DNA of 64,000 nt from Arthrobacter globiformis (GTDB taxonomy: Bacteria; Actinomycetota; Actinomycetes; Actinomycetales; Micrococcaceae), in the NCBI RefSeq assembly GCF_003261175.1, contig NZ_QLNP01000096.1, positions 23,442 through 87,441 on the forward strand, written 5' to 3'. Under the pieces are notes generated by a model. That model was not told the DNA's origin, made no database searches, and was given only the letters and a program-made list of their open reading frames with translations. Both the position numbers and the translations under genes were made by a program. Below are positions 52,124 through 60,716 of the stretch, in pieces. The first letter of the stretch is position 1. Each line of letters starts with the position of its first letter.

Positions 52124-52765
52124 GTGTCACGCATGCCTGGTCTCAGCGGCGCAGAACGGACCACCACTGTGGTCATCGGCACCGGACTTCCCGGTTTGGC
52201 AATCGCCACGGAACTCCGGCGACGGGGCGTTGATTCAATCATCGTCAGCAGGCTCGAATCCCCGAGGGGCGGCCAGTCGTTTCAGAAATCCGCGCCGCAG
52301 CGGTGCGACGATGCCGAGGCCGCGTCGCTACAGGAGCGGAACGAAATCCTCCGACACCTCCGCAACTATGCGTCGAGCCACCAGCTGGACATCCGCAGCG
52401 ACACGTCTGCCCTGTTGCTCGACAAGATGGGTCCGGGGGCGGAGGCCTCGCTCCACCGCTGGGCCGTTCACACCCCTGACGGCGTGCTGCTGGCCGACCA
52501 CATCGTGCTCACCCGCTGCGCCCACAGCCAGCTGCGGCGCATGCTCACAGACCTCGGCATCTCCATTGGCGCCAACCTCGTCGCCACGATGCGTGCCATC
52601 GGCATCTATCTGGTGGGCGTCGGCGAGCTCATCACACCCACACCGAAGGAAGTCCTGCGCCAGGCCAAGGTGGTGGGCCAGGCCATCTCGGCGAAGGTCT
52701 ACCCGGACAGTGTGCCGTCGGTGCTGACCGGAAGTTTCCCGGCGCTGCCCGCCGGGGCACTTTGA
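52124..52765 (+). CDS. Truncated NAD(P)/FAD-binding protein
   Basis: A 213-residue protein that begins like a flavin oxidoreductase (VVIGTGLPGLAIATELRRRG, residues about 14-33) and continues with an NRLR-like middle but lacks the C-terminal half with the second FAD motif. The C-terminus resembles an isolated Rossmann-like NADP fold (VVGQAISAKVYPD). GTG 52124 with GGAGGA 7 nt upstream suggests it is still translated. It may be an eroded oxidoreductase or a small regulator. Confidence 0.55.
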   Translation: MSRMPGLSGAERTTTVVIGTGLPGLAIATELRRRGVDSIIVSRLESPRGGQSFQKSAPQRCDDAEAASLQERNEILRHLRNYASSHQLDIRSDTSALLLDKMGPGAEASLHRWAVHTPDGVLLADHIVLTRCAHSQLRRMLTDLGISIGANLVATMRAIGIYLVGVGELITPTPKEVLRQAKVVGQAISAKVYPDSVPSVLTGSFPALPAGAL

Positions 52766-52805
52766 AGTCATGGCTCTCTAAAGCCGCGGCTGTCTGGAGC
52801 GGTCG

Positions 52806-53396
52806 CTAGTTCCCGTCGCCGTCAGGCTCGTCGCTGACACCGAGCCGCCGGCGGGCCAGCACACCCAGGGTGATGAGCAGGCCGAGGGCCACGGCCGCGA
52901 ACACCACGATGCTCCACGGGAAAGGTTCCGAGGAATCCGGGGCTGCCCCCGTTGCCTGGGTTGCCCCTGGCTGCGGCGTGCCGACAGTAGGAACCGGCAC
53001 CGCCGTTGCCCCTGCCGCAGCCGCCGTGGCAGTAAAGGAGAACGTGCCCTCGATCGGATGGGAGTCCGAGCTCACCACCCGCCACACGACCGAATACTTC
53101 CCGGCAGGCGCACCTTCCCGCAGGTTCTGGGACGCGACGTTGTCCACGATCTCCACCTTGCCGTCGGCCCAGTCGGTTCCGGCGGCGTCCGTCACCTTGA
53201 CCTGGGAACCGAGCCCCAGCGGGGTGTTGTTGAAGGTTATCGAGACCTTGGCGGGCGCCGTCGCCACGGTGGCGCCGTCAGCCGGGCTGCTGGATTCGGC
53301 GGCGTCGTGCGCGGAAGCGGGACCCGCCGTCAGGAGCAGGGCGACGAGCGTGAGCGCACCAAGGAGGGCGGACAGCAACTGGCGGGGAAAACGCAT
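52806..53396 (-). CDS. CopC-domain copper-resistance protein
   Basis: A 196-residue exported protein. Signal peptide (cleaved near ASAHD, residue 30), CopC domain with the N-terminal His and SDSHPIEGTFSF copper-binding words (about 30-125), a Pro/Thr/Gly linker and one membrane helix near 165-185, then a basic tail. It binds copper(II) at the outer face of the membrane. ATG at 53396 has AGGAG 10 nt upstream. No CopD fusion is present in the window. Confidence 0.9.
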   Translation of the reverse strand: MRFPRQLLSALLGALTLVALLLTAGPASAHDAAESSSPADGATVATAPAKVSITFNNTPLGLGSQVKVTDAAGTDWADGKVEIVDNVASQNLREGAPAGKYSVVWRVVSSDSHPIEGTFSFTATAAAAGATAVPVPTVGTPQPGATQATGAAPDSSEPFPWSIVVFAAVALGLLITLGVLARRRLGVSDEPDGDGN

Positions 53397-53506
53397 GGGC
53401 GGACTACTCCTAGTGTTGACTTCCTTACAGACTAGGCGAATTTGCTGGGACGGCGCCCGGCACCTACTAGGATTCAAGTAACCCCAACACTCTCACCGGA
53501 GGACTA

Positions 53507-54946
53507 ATGCTCAAGCAGGGCTCTGCACTGGACCGGTACTTCAAAATATCCGAACGGGGGTCCAACCTCTCCCGCGAGATCCGCGGCGGTTTTGCCACCT
53601 TCTTCGCCATGAGCTACATCGTGGTGCTGAACCCGCTGATCCTGTCCGTTGCGGACTCCTCCGGCGCCACACTCGGATTCCAGGCCGTCGCTGCGGTCAC
53701 CGCCTTTGTTGCCGGCATCCTCACCATCCTCATGGGTGCGTGGGCCAAGCACCCGTTTGCCATGGCCACGGGCCTTGGCGTCAACGCCTTCGTGGCCGTG
53801 ACGGTGGCCACCAACCCGGGACTGACCTGGCCGGACATGATGGGACTCGTGGTCCTCGCCGGCGTCACCATGATGATCCTGGTCCTGACCGGGTTCCGGA
53901 CCGCCGTGTTCCGGGCCGTTCCGGACGGGCTCAAGACCGCAATCGTGGTGGGCATCGGCCTGTTCATCGCCCTGATCGGCCTGGTCAACGCTGGCTTTGT
54001 ACGGCGCGTTCCGGACGCGGCCGGGACCACGGTCCCGGTAGGTCTCGGCTTTGACGGCAAGCTTTTGGGGTGGCCAACCCTGGTGTTCGTGTTCGGCCTG
54101 ATCCTGACCATCGCGCTGCTGGTGCGCAACGTCAAGGGTGCCATCCTGATCGGCATCGTCGCCTCCACCATCCTGGCCGTCATCCTTGAGTTCACGCTGC
54201 ACATCGGCCCCAGCTTCGACGGCAAGAACTTCAACCCGCAGGGCTGGTCCCTGGTTGCCCCCAAGTTCACCGAATGGGCGGCTCCCGACCTCTCGCTGAT
54301 CGGCAAGGCCAACCCCTTCGGCGCCTTCGGCCATCTCGGCGTTGTGGCTGCCGCGCTGCTCGCGTTCGTGATCCTGCTCAGCATCTTCTTCGACGCGATG
54401 GGCACCATGGTGGGCCTGGCCAACGAGGCCGGCACGGTCGACAAGGACGGCAACATCCCCAACGTTGACCGCGTGCTGCAGGTGGACGCCCTGGGCGCCA
54501 TCGTCGGCGGCGGCGCCTCCGTGTCCTCCAACCAGATCTACGTCGAGTCCGGCGCGGGCATCGGCGAAGGCGCGCGGACCGGCCTGGCCTCGATCGTGAC
54601 CGGTCTGTTGTTCCTCGTAGCCATGTTCTTCACCCCGCTGATCAACCTCGTGCCGTTCGAGGCCGTGGCCCCGGCTCTGGTGGTGGTCGGCTTCATGATG
54701 GTGGCCCAGATCAGCAAGATCCACTGGCAGGACTGGGGCATCGCCCTGCCCGCCTTCCTCACGTTCACGCTGATGCCCTTCACTTATTCAATCGCCAACG
54801 GCCTCGGCGCCGGCTTCATTTCCTACGTCCTCATCCGCACCTTCCAGGGCCGCGCCCGCGAAGTGCATCCGCTGATGTGGGCCGTTGCGGCCGCCTTCGT
54901 CCTGTTCTTCGCCATTGGCCCGATCGAACAGTCACTCGGCATGTAG
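53507..54946 (+). CDS. NCS2/AzgA-type purine permease
   Basis: A 479-residue membrane transporter with about 12 helices. Words FATFFAMSYIVVLNPLIL, GLGVNAFVAVTVATNPGLTW and the GASVSSNQIYVESGAGIGEG region are typical of the AzgA guanine/hypoxanthine group. It imports purine bases with protons. ATG at 53507 is 3 nt from GGAGGA. Confidence 0.93.
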   Translation: MLKQGSALDRYFKISERGSNLSREIRGGFATFFAMSYIVVLNPLILSVADSSGATLGFQAVAAVTAFVAGILTILMGAWAKHPFAMATGLGVNAFVAVTVATNPGLTWPDMMGLVVLAGVTMMILVLTGFRTAVFRAVPDGLKTAIVVGIGLFIALIGLVNAGFVRRVPDAAGTTVPVGLGFDGKLLGWPTLVFVFGLILTIALLVRNVKGAILIGIVASTILAVILEFTLHIGPSFDGKNFNPQGWSLVAPKFTEWAAPDLSLIGKANPFGAFGHLGVVAAALLAFVILLSIFFDAMGTMVGLANEAGTVDKDGNIPNVDRVLQVDALGAIVGGGASVSSNQIYVESGAGIGEGARTGLASIVTGLLFLVAMFFTPLINLVPFEAVAPALVVVGFMMVAQISKIHWQDWGIALPAFLTFTLMPFTYSIANGLGAGFISYVLIRTFQGRAREVHPLMWAVAAAFVLFFAIGPIEQSLGM

Positions 54947-54969
54947 TACCTTCCCCCCGAGATGGCATT

Positions 54970-55002
54970 TGGCGGCAGTGTTCCTCAGCGACTCTGCCGC
55001 CA
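54970..55002 (+). terminator. Hairpin after purine permease
   Basis: TGGCGGCAG (54970-54978) pairs with CTGCCGCCA (54994-55002); 9-bp stem, 15-nt loop, no T tract. Probably a terminator. Confidence 0.6.
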
Positions 55003-55096
55003 GGTGCCCTCTGGCGCTTAAGCGGGTTCCGGTATTCCAGACATCACGACGGCGGCGCTGCTGGTTTTCGCTGTGTCCTTGCGGTGAGCTTGAAGC

Positions 55097-56062
55097 ATGG
55101 ATTTTCCCCCGCTCTCCGTCGACGCTGAACCCCGCCCCTGGACAGGCCGCTACGACGGCGACGGCGACACCCACCGCAGGTGGTGGCAGGCCGTAACAAC
55201 GGCTACGGAAAACACGGCGGCCCCGCACGCTCCCGTCACCGCGCGACGCCCTGCCGTGATCCTCGGCTTTTGCAGCGATGAGGGCGTACGGCGGAACAAG
55301 GGCAGGACCGGAGCCGCGGCCGCCCCTGCAGCCATCCGCAGTGCGCTGGGCCCGCTGGCCCACCACTCGGACCGGCCCGTCGCCGACGCCGGCGACGTGG
55401 CAGTCCGCGACGGTGAGCTGGAGGCCGGCCAGGCCCGCGCAGGCCTCGCCGTGTCCGCGCTGCTCGACGGCGGCCACCTCACCTTGCTGCTGGGCGGCGG
55501 CCACGAAACCGCGTACGCGAGCTACCTCGGCGTGGCAGGGTCCCGGGCAGTCCGAGATGGCCAGCGGCTGGGCGTGCTCAATCTCGACGCCCATTTCGAT
55601 CTCAGGGATGAGGCCACCCCCAGCTCGGGAACTCCGTTCCTCCAGATGGCCCGTGCAGAAGCGGCCGCGGGGCGGGAACTGAAGTACGCCGTCGTCGGAA
55701 TTTCCGAACCCAACAACACCCGGGCGCTGTTCAGCAGCGCCGGGGAGCTGGGGGTGCGCTACCTGCTGGATGAGGACTGCACTGCCGGGGCGGCGGAGGC
55801 CTTCGTTGCGGATTTCCTCAGCGGAATCGACGTGCTGTACCTGACCATCGACCTCGATGTACTGCCGGCGGCGGTGGCTCCCGGAGTCAGCGCCCCGGCC
55901 GCATTTGGCGTCCCGCTGCCGGTGATCAGTGCCGTCTGCCGCCAGGTGGTGGACAGCGGCAAGCTGCTGCACGCGGACGTCGCCGAGCTGAACCCGGCCT
56001 TCGACATCGACAACCGGACGGCCCGGGTAGCGGCTCGGCTGGTCAGCATCCTGCTGGGCTAG
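55097..56062 (+). CDS. hutG: Formimidoylglutamase
   Basis: A 321-residue arginase-family enzyme of histidine breakdown: formimidoylglutamate to glutamate and formamide. The two-manganese site words GGGHETAY, NLDAHFDLR and TIDLDVL are intact. It is 4.6 kb from hutH/hutU and in the opposite orientation, so the pathway is split. Start ATG at 55097 with no strong ribosome site. Confidence 0.93.
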   Translation: MDFPPLSVDAEPRPWTGRYDGDGDTHRRWWQAVTTATENTAAPHAPVTARRPAVILGFCSDEGVRRNKGRTGAAAAPAAIRSALGPLAHHSDRPVADAGDVAVRDGELEAGQARAGLAVSALLDGGHLTLLLGGGHETAYASYLGVAGSRAVRDGQRLGVLNLDAHFDLRDEATPSSGTPFLQMARAEAAAGRELKYAVVGISEPNNTRALFSSAGELGVRYLLDEDCTAGAAEAFVADFLSGIDVLYLTIDLDVLPAAVAPGVSAPAAFGVPLPVISAVCRQVVDSGKLLHADVAELNPAFDIDNRTARVAARLVSILLG

Positions 56063-56114
56063 GCAGCTTCCTGTCCGCCCGGATAGTCCGGGGCCCGGGC
56101 AATCTGCGGGCCGG

Positions 56115-58328
56115 CTAATCCTTCGGCTTGGGCGACGGCTTCGGGGCTGCCCGGGCGGGCGCCTTGGGCTTGGCCGCAGGCTTGCTGACGATCGACGCCG
56201 GCGGCTTGGGGAAGGCGGCCGCCGGATAGAGCCGCGCCACCTGGAGCATGTAGTTCGCCCACTGCGGGCCCGCGATCATGTAGCCGTCTATGCGGTCGTA
56301 GTGCTTGCCGTTCACGGTGAGATTCCGGCCCGGGCGCTGCTGGCCCTCGAGGGCGTCCCCGAAGAACGAGGCCGTGGCCAGGCCGGAGGTGTAGCCCAGC
56401 ACCCAGGTGGCGCTGTTGCTGTTGTTGGTGCCCGTTTTGGCCGCCACTGGCACACTCTTCTGCACCTTGGGGTTGATGTAGATGCCGGAGCCCTTGTTGA
56501 GCATGTCCTGGAGCGCCTTGTTCACGCCGCGGACCACGTTCTTATCCACGGTGTCGCTGCATTGCTGGGCCTCCGCCGGCAGCTTCTTGCCAGCCATGTC
56601 CGCCACCCCGGCCAGGGCCACCGGCACGCAGTACCGGCCGTCAGCGGCGAAGGTGGCGAAGGCGTTGGCCATGGTCAGGGGCGCCACGCCGGTGCCGCCC
56701 AGGAGGTTGCCCAGCTGGTGCATGTTCACCGGCGTCCCGTCCAGCCCGCTGCGGAGCCCGACGGCGTTCACCATGTTCTGGATCCCGCAGAAGTCCAGCT
56801 GCGCGGCCTCAGCGAAGGTGGCCGTGTTGATGGAGTTGTAGAGCCCGTAGTCGGCCGGCATCTTGCGGTAGTAGCCCTCCGACGCATTCTGCAGGTCGTC
56901 AGCGGTTTCGAGTCCGGCCCTGCGCTGCTTCGTGCTGTAGCCGCCCGCCACCTTGCCGCAGGAGGACCGCCAGCGGAAGCCCAGCAGGTACTCGCGCTTC
57001 GAGGCGTCCACCACCGTGGTCATGGTCTTGCCCTGGTGCAGCCACTCGGCAAAGGTGAAGGGCTTCATGGTGGAGCCCGGCTGGAACCCGCCGGCGCCGT
57101 TGAGATCGTTACCGTTGGCGTCCTTGGCGTCCACGTTGAAGTTCAGCTGGGTGTCGAACTTTCCGGGCCCGGGCAGGTACACCGTGTTCTGCGCCATCGC
57201 CAGGACCCGGCCGGTGCCGGGCTGGACCGTGACCAGTGAGGCGCCCCACCTGTCCGGGTTGGCGCCGGCGGTGACGTTCACCTGCGCCTGTGCTTTGGCC
57301 TGCAGCCGGCTGTCCAAGGTGGTGGTGATGGTCAGCCCGCCGCGGAAGAGCCGCTTCTCGCGCGCCTCGGTGTCCGCGCCGTAGGCCGGGTTGTTGAGGA
57401 AGAGCCGGGTCACGTAGTCGCAGAAGTACGGGGCCATGGTGGCAGCGGCGCATCCCTGCCGCGAAGGCCGCACCTTCAGGCCAACGCCGGAGGCCACAGC
57501 GGCGTCATGCTCCTTCTTGGAGATCATCTTCTGCTTGAACATTTCGCCGAGGACCTGGTTGCGGCGTTGCAGCGAGTTTTTGGGGTTGGTGACGGGATCG
57601 TAGAAGCTGGGGCTGTTGACCAGGCCCGCGAGCAGCGCCGACTGGGGCAGGGTCAGCTTGCTGGCCGGCACGCTGAAGAAATACTGGGACGCCGCCTCAA
57701 TGCCGTAGGCGCTGCGGTTGAAGAAGACGATGTTGAGGTAGCCCTCGAGGATCTGGTCCTTGGTGAACTTCTTTTCCAGTGCCATCGCGAGCCGCATCTC
57801 GCGCAGCTTGTCCCCCATGGTCTTCTGCCCGCTAAGGACCACCTGGTCCTCACGGCCCTCGGAGATCAGGGACTCGTTCACGATGTTGGTGACGTACTGC
57901 TGGGTGAGGGTGGAGGCGCCCTGCCGGTCGCCGCGGGTCAGGTTGCTGGTCAGCGCGCGCAGGATGCCCTGCGTGTCAACGCCGCTGTGTTCGTAAAAGC
58001 GGCTGTCCTCGATGGCGACGGCGGCCTTCCGGATGAACGGGGACATCTGCTTCAGGGGCACGCGGACGCGGTTCTCGGAATAGAACGTGGCAATGAGTTT
58101 GCCGTCCGCCGTCAGCATGCGCGTGGTCTGCGACGGTGCGGGCACCGCGAGTTCGGTGGGGAGGCTGTTGAAGTAGGAAATGGACCTGCTGACCGAGGTG
58201 CCGGCGAGGGCGGCCCCGGGCACCAGGAAGCTGGCCGCCAGAACCCCGCAGAGGCAGCTGACCAGCACGAACCCCAGCAACTTTGCCAGGCCCAGAGCCA
58301 TACGGGATATCAACCTTTTGCCTGCCAT
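56115..58328 (-). CDS. Class A penicillin-binding protein
   Basis: A 737-residue bifunctional peptidoglycan synthase. Transmembrane helix (about 12-40), transglycosylase with catalytic E107 in EDSRFYEHSG, transpeptidase with S419-x-x-K (GSTMKPF), S499-x-N501 (YNSINTAT) and K631-T-G-T (VAAKTGTNN). The C-terminus is Pro/Lys/Ala-rich. It polymerises and cross-links the cell wall. ATG at 58328 has no good ribosome site; a palindrome lies about 26 bp upstream. Confidence 0.96.
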   Translation of the reverse strand: MAGKRLISRMALGLAKLLGFVLVSCLCGVLAASFLVPGAALAGTSVSRSISYFNSLPTELAVPAPSQTTRMLTADGKLIATFYSENRVRVPLKQMSPFIRKAAVAIEDSRFYEHSGVDTQGILRALTSNLTRGDRQGASTLTQQYVTNIVNESLISEGREDQVVLSGQKTMGDKLREMRLAMALEKKFTKDQILEGYLNIVFFNRSAYGIEAASQYFFSVPASKLTLPQSALLAGLVNSPSFYDPVTNPKNSLQRRNQVLGEMFKQKMISKKEHDAAVASGVGLKVRPSRQGCAAATMAPYFCDYVTRLFLNNPAYGADTEAREKRLFRGGLTITTTLDSRLQAKAQAQVNVTAGANPDRWGASLVTVQPGTGRVLAMAQNTVYLPGPGKFDTQLNFNVDAKDANGNDLNGAGGFQPGSTMKPFTFAEWLHQGKTMTTVVDASKREYLLGFRWRSSCGKVAGGYSTKQRRAGLETADDLQNASEGYYRKMPADYGLYNSINTATFAEAAQLDFCGIQNMVNAVGLRSGLDGTPVNMHQLGNLLGGTGVAPLTMANAFATFAADGRYCVPVALAGVADMAGKKLPAEAQQCSDTVDKNVVRGVNKALQDMLNKGSGIYINPKVQKSVPVAAKTGTNNSNSATWVLGYTSGLATASFFGDALEGQQRPGRNLTVNGKHYDRIDGYMIAGPQWANYMLQVARLYPAAAFPKPPASIVSKPAAKPKAPARAAPKPSPKPKD

Positions 58329-58353
58329 GATCCAAGCTCACCACACCACCGGA

Positions 58354-58372
58354 GTGAATACAGAATATTCAC
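58354..58372. promoter_or_regulatory. Palindrome upstream of the PBP gene
   Basis: GTGAATA-CAGAA-TATTCAC (58354-58372) is a perfect 7-bp inverted repeat, AT-rich against its surroundings, and contains TATTCT, a possible -10 on the minus strand. A transcription-factor site is likely. Confidence 0.5.
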
Positions 58373-58401
58373 GGCCCGGGACCGTCATTCGTTCCCCCGC
58401 A

Positions 58402-59706
58402 TCAGACCGGGGTGTGCGGCGCCTTTCCCCCGTCGCCGAATTTCTCGGCGGCCCTGCGTTCGCGCAGCCGGTCCAGTCGTTTCATGACCGGCGCCGTGGT
58501 GGCGCCGTGCAGCACCACTGACATGGCCACGACGAGTCCGACGATGCTCCACAGGTACTCCGCCCGGTCCCCGAAGCCACCCTTGCCCAGCGCGTAGGCC
58601 AGGTAATACAGGGACCCTATGCCCCGGATGCCGAAGAAGGAAATGGCGATCCGTTCCCGGGGACCGGTCTTGCCGCGGGCCAGTGCCAACCAGCCGGAGA
58701 GCGGACGGACCAGGACCAGGAAGGCCAGCGCAACGCCCACTTCAGCCCAGCCGACGTCGGCCAGCATACCCCGCGCGATCGCTCCGCCCAGGAGGACCAG
58801 GATGACCACTGTCAGCAGCCGCTCCAGCTGTTCCACGTAGGAGTGAAGAATGCGGTGGTAACCGTGGGTGCGCTCCGCCGCCCTGATGGTCACGGCACAG
58901 ACGAACACAGCGATGAAGCCGTAGCCCTCGATCATTTCGGTGACGCCGTAGGCCAGGAAGGTGGCGGCCAGCGCAACGAAGCCCTCGGAGTGGTTGGACA
59001 GCCGGATGCTGTCGTGCCGAGCGGAGAAGAAGAGCCGGGCCAGCGCCTTGCCCGTCCCGAAGCCCAGCAGTACGCCCATGCCGATGCGCCACAGCACGTC
59101 CACACCGAACCACTCCGGAAACCAGGCCGACGGCGCGGTCCCCACAAGGCTCATGGCAATGGCCAGGTACACAAAGGGAAAGGCCAGCCCGTCATTCAGT
59201 CCTGCCTCCGAGGTCAGCGCGAACCTGACTTCATCCTCCTGGTCGGTGCCCTCCTCCTCGTCGGCCGGCTCTCCCACCTGCACCTCGGAGGCCAGGACCG
59301 GATCGGTGGGTGCCAGTGCAGCGGCCACGAGGAGCGCGGCGGCGAGTCCCAGGCCCAGCAGCCAGAGTCCGAGGAGCGTCAGGCCCAGCATGCACAATGG
59401 CATGGCAATGCCGAGCATCCGCCAGGTGGTCGCCCAGTTCCGCCGCCCCACGGACCGGTCGAGCGCCAGCCCGGCTCCCATCAGCGAGATGATCACGCAG
59501 ATTTCGGTCAGATGCAGCGTCAGCTCGGTGTGCTGGACGGGGTTCGGGTCCGGAAGGTTGGGAAGCAGGCCGAAGGCGGCCGCGCCGGCGCCAAGGAACA
59601 CCATGGGCATGGAGATCGGAACATTGCGGAGCGCTTTGGGCAGGATGGCAGCAACAAAGACGGCTACGCCCGCCGCGGCGAACATGATGCTGGCACCTTC
59701 AAACAC
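58402..59706 (-). CDS. CPA1-type cation/proton antiporter
   Basis: A 434-residue membrane antiporter with about 12 helices. The ion-binding words ALAPTDPVLASEVQ and SEAGLNDGLAFPFVYLA are typical of NhaP/KefB-like CPA1 members. An acidic Glu/Asp-rich segment (about 185-200) interrupts the middle. GTG at 59706 has AGGAGG 5 nt upstream. It exchanges sodium or potassium for protons. Confidence 0.92.
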   Translation of the reverse strand: MFEGASIMFAAAGVAVFVAAILPKALRNVPISMPMVFLGAGAAAFGLLPNLPDPNPVQHTELTLHLTEICVIISLMGAGLALDRSVGRRNWATTWRMLGIAMPLCMLGLTLLGLWLLGLGLAAALLVAAALAPTDPVLASEVQVGEPADEEEGTDQEDEVRFALTSEAGLNDGLAFPFVYLAIAMSLVGTAPSAWFPEWFGVDVLWRIGMGVLLGFGTGKALARLFFSARHDSIRLSNHSEGFVALAATFLAYGVTEMIEGYGFIAVFVCAVTIRAAERTHGYHRILHSYVEQLERLLTVVILVLLGGAIARGMLADVGWAEVGVALAFLVLVRPLSGWLALARGKTGPRERIAISFFGIRGIGSLYYLAYALGKGGFGDRAEYLWSIVGLVVAMSVVLHGATTAPVMKRLDRLRERRAAEKFGDGGKAPHTPV

Positions 59707-59939
59707 GGTCGCCTCCTGCGCCGTCGGCCTCTCAGACCTGACTAACACTAGCGCGGAGCAGGAGGGAGGAGGTCGCCGGGCGCTGCTCAAGTGGCTTTTA
59801 CCGGGCTCGGGACGGCAGAATGGTTGATGAGACAACTATCGTCAACAGGACTGTCAAACGCCAGTCATCTTACCTTTGGCATGGTTCCCGGTAGAATGGT
59901 CTACTGCCCCCCCGGCAAGAACCACAGAAAGTCAGTACA

Positions 59940-60200
59940 TTGAGCACAGCAACCCTGGAGCGCCCAACCGCTCCTACGAGCGCGTGTCCCTCTGCGGATG
60001 CCCGGTCCATCCACCTGGCATTCACGAGTGCCGCCCAGGTCCACGATGGCCTGGAAAGCGCGGTGGAGACGCTGATCGAAACCGCCGCCCAGGAAGGCAC
60101 CTGCGGCATCAAGGTCACGCGCCTCGAGCCGGGCCGCTACACGGTGGCCCTCGACGAGTCTGTTCCCTTCGGTGAAACACACGAGGACATCGCGGCCTAG
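59940..60200 (+). CDS. Small actinobacterial protein of unknown function
   Basis: An 86-residue protein: a Ser/Thr/Pro-rich start, then an alpha/beta stretch (VHDGLESAVETLIETAAQEG, TRLEPGRYTVALDESVPFGE). No family recognised. The TTG start at 59940 has only a weak AGAAAG upstream. TAGAAT (59892-59897) could be its -10. The convergent gene beyond shares a bidirectional terminator with it. Confidence 0.6.
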   Translation: MSTATLERPTAPTSACPSADARSIHLAFTSAAQVHDGLESAVETLIETAAQEGTCGIKVTRLEPGRYTVALDESVPFGETHEDIAA

Positions 60201-60206
60201 CACGCG

Positions 60207-60272
60207 AAAAAGCCCCGATCCTGGGCTCATTCTGGCCGGAAGGGCCGAATGATCCAAGGTCGGGGGCTTTTT
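60207..60272. terminator. Bidirectional terminator
   Basis: AAAAAGCCCCGATC (from 60207) pairs with GGTCGGGGGCTTTTT (to 60272), with an inner GGCTCATTC/GAATGATCC stem. A/T tracts on both sides suit both converging genes. Confidence 0.9.
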
Positions 60273-60313
60273 GTTTTCCGGTGCGCGGCCTGCCGCGCCC
60301 GGCTTGAGCCGGA

Positions 60314-60550
60314 CTACATCCGGCGCACCTGCACGCCGTCGGACCTCATAAAGAGCTGCGACTCATGCGCTCCACTGCAGACCAGCCACAGTACGTTTCC
60401 GCTCCGTGAGACTTCCTCCACCTCGCCTGCCGCAATGACATGGGCATGCTTGATGATCTCGACCCGCTCACCCACGTGCAGCGATCCCCAGTTGGAAACC
60501 GTAGCTGCGTGTGCGATGCGTCTGGACAGGACTGCCCCGCGTGCTTTCAT
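60314..60550 (-). CDS. Small protein of unknown function
   Basis: A 78-residue protein with a mixed beta-strand pattern (GERVEIIKHAHVIAAGEVEEV) that resembles a small beta-barrel/KOW-like fold, not assigned. ATG at 60550 has AAGGGG at 11 nt. Convergent with the previous gene and sharing its terminator. Confidence 0.6.
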   Translation of the reverse strand: MKARGAVLSRRIAHAATVSNWGSLHVGERVEIIKHAHVIAAGEVEEVSRSGNVLWLVCSGAHESQLFMRSDGVQVRRM

Positions 60551-60673
60551 TTGAACTTCTACCCCTTTGTGGATGTTCTTTTTTCCGCCACAGCCTCTTT
60601 GATGTGACTTTTACTACACCATTAGTTCTACTACACTTGCCGGGCTGTGCGCGGCGCGTTGCAGAGTATTTCG

Positions 60674-60703
60674 GCACCGCCGGCAAATGGCTGCCGGCGG
60701 TGC
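60674..60703 (-). terminator. Hairpin after hutH
   Basis: GCACCGCCGGC (60674-60684) pairs with GCCGGCGGTGC (60693-60703), 11-bp perfect stem, 8-nt loop, 14 bp past the hutH stop. No T tract on the minus strand. Confidence 0.6.
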
Positions 60704-60716
60704 ACTTTGTTCACCC

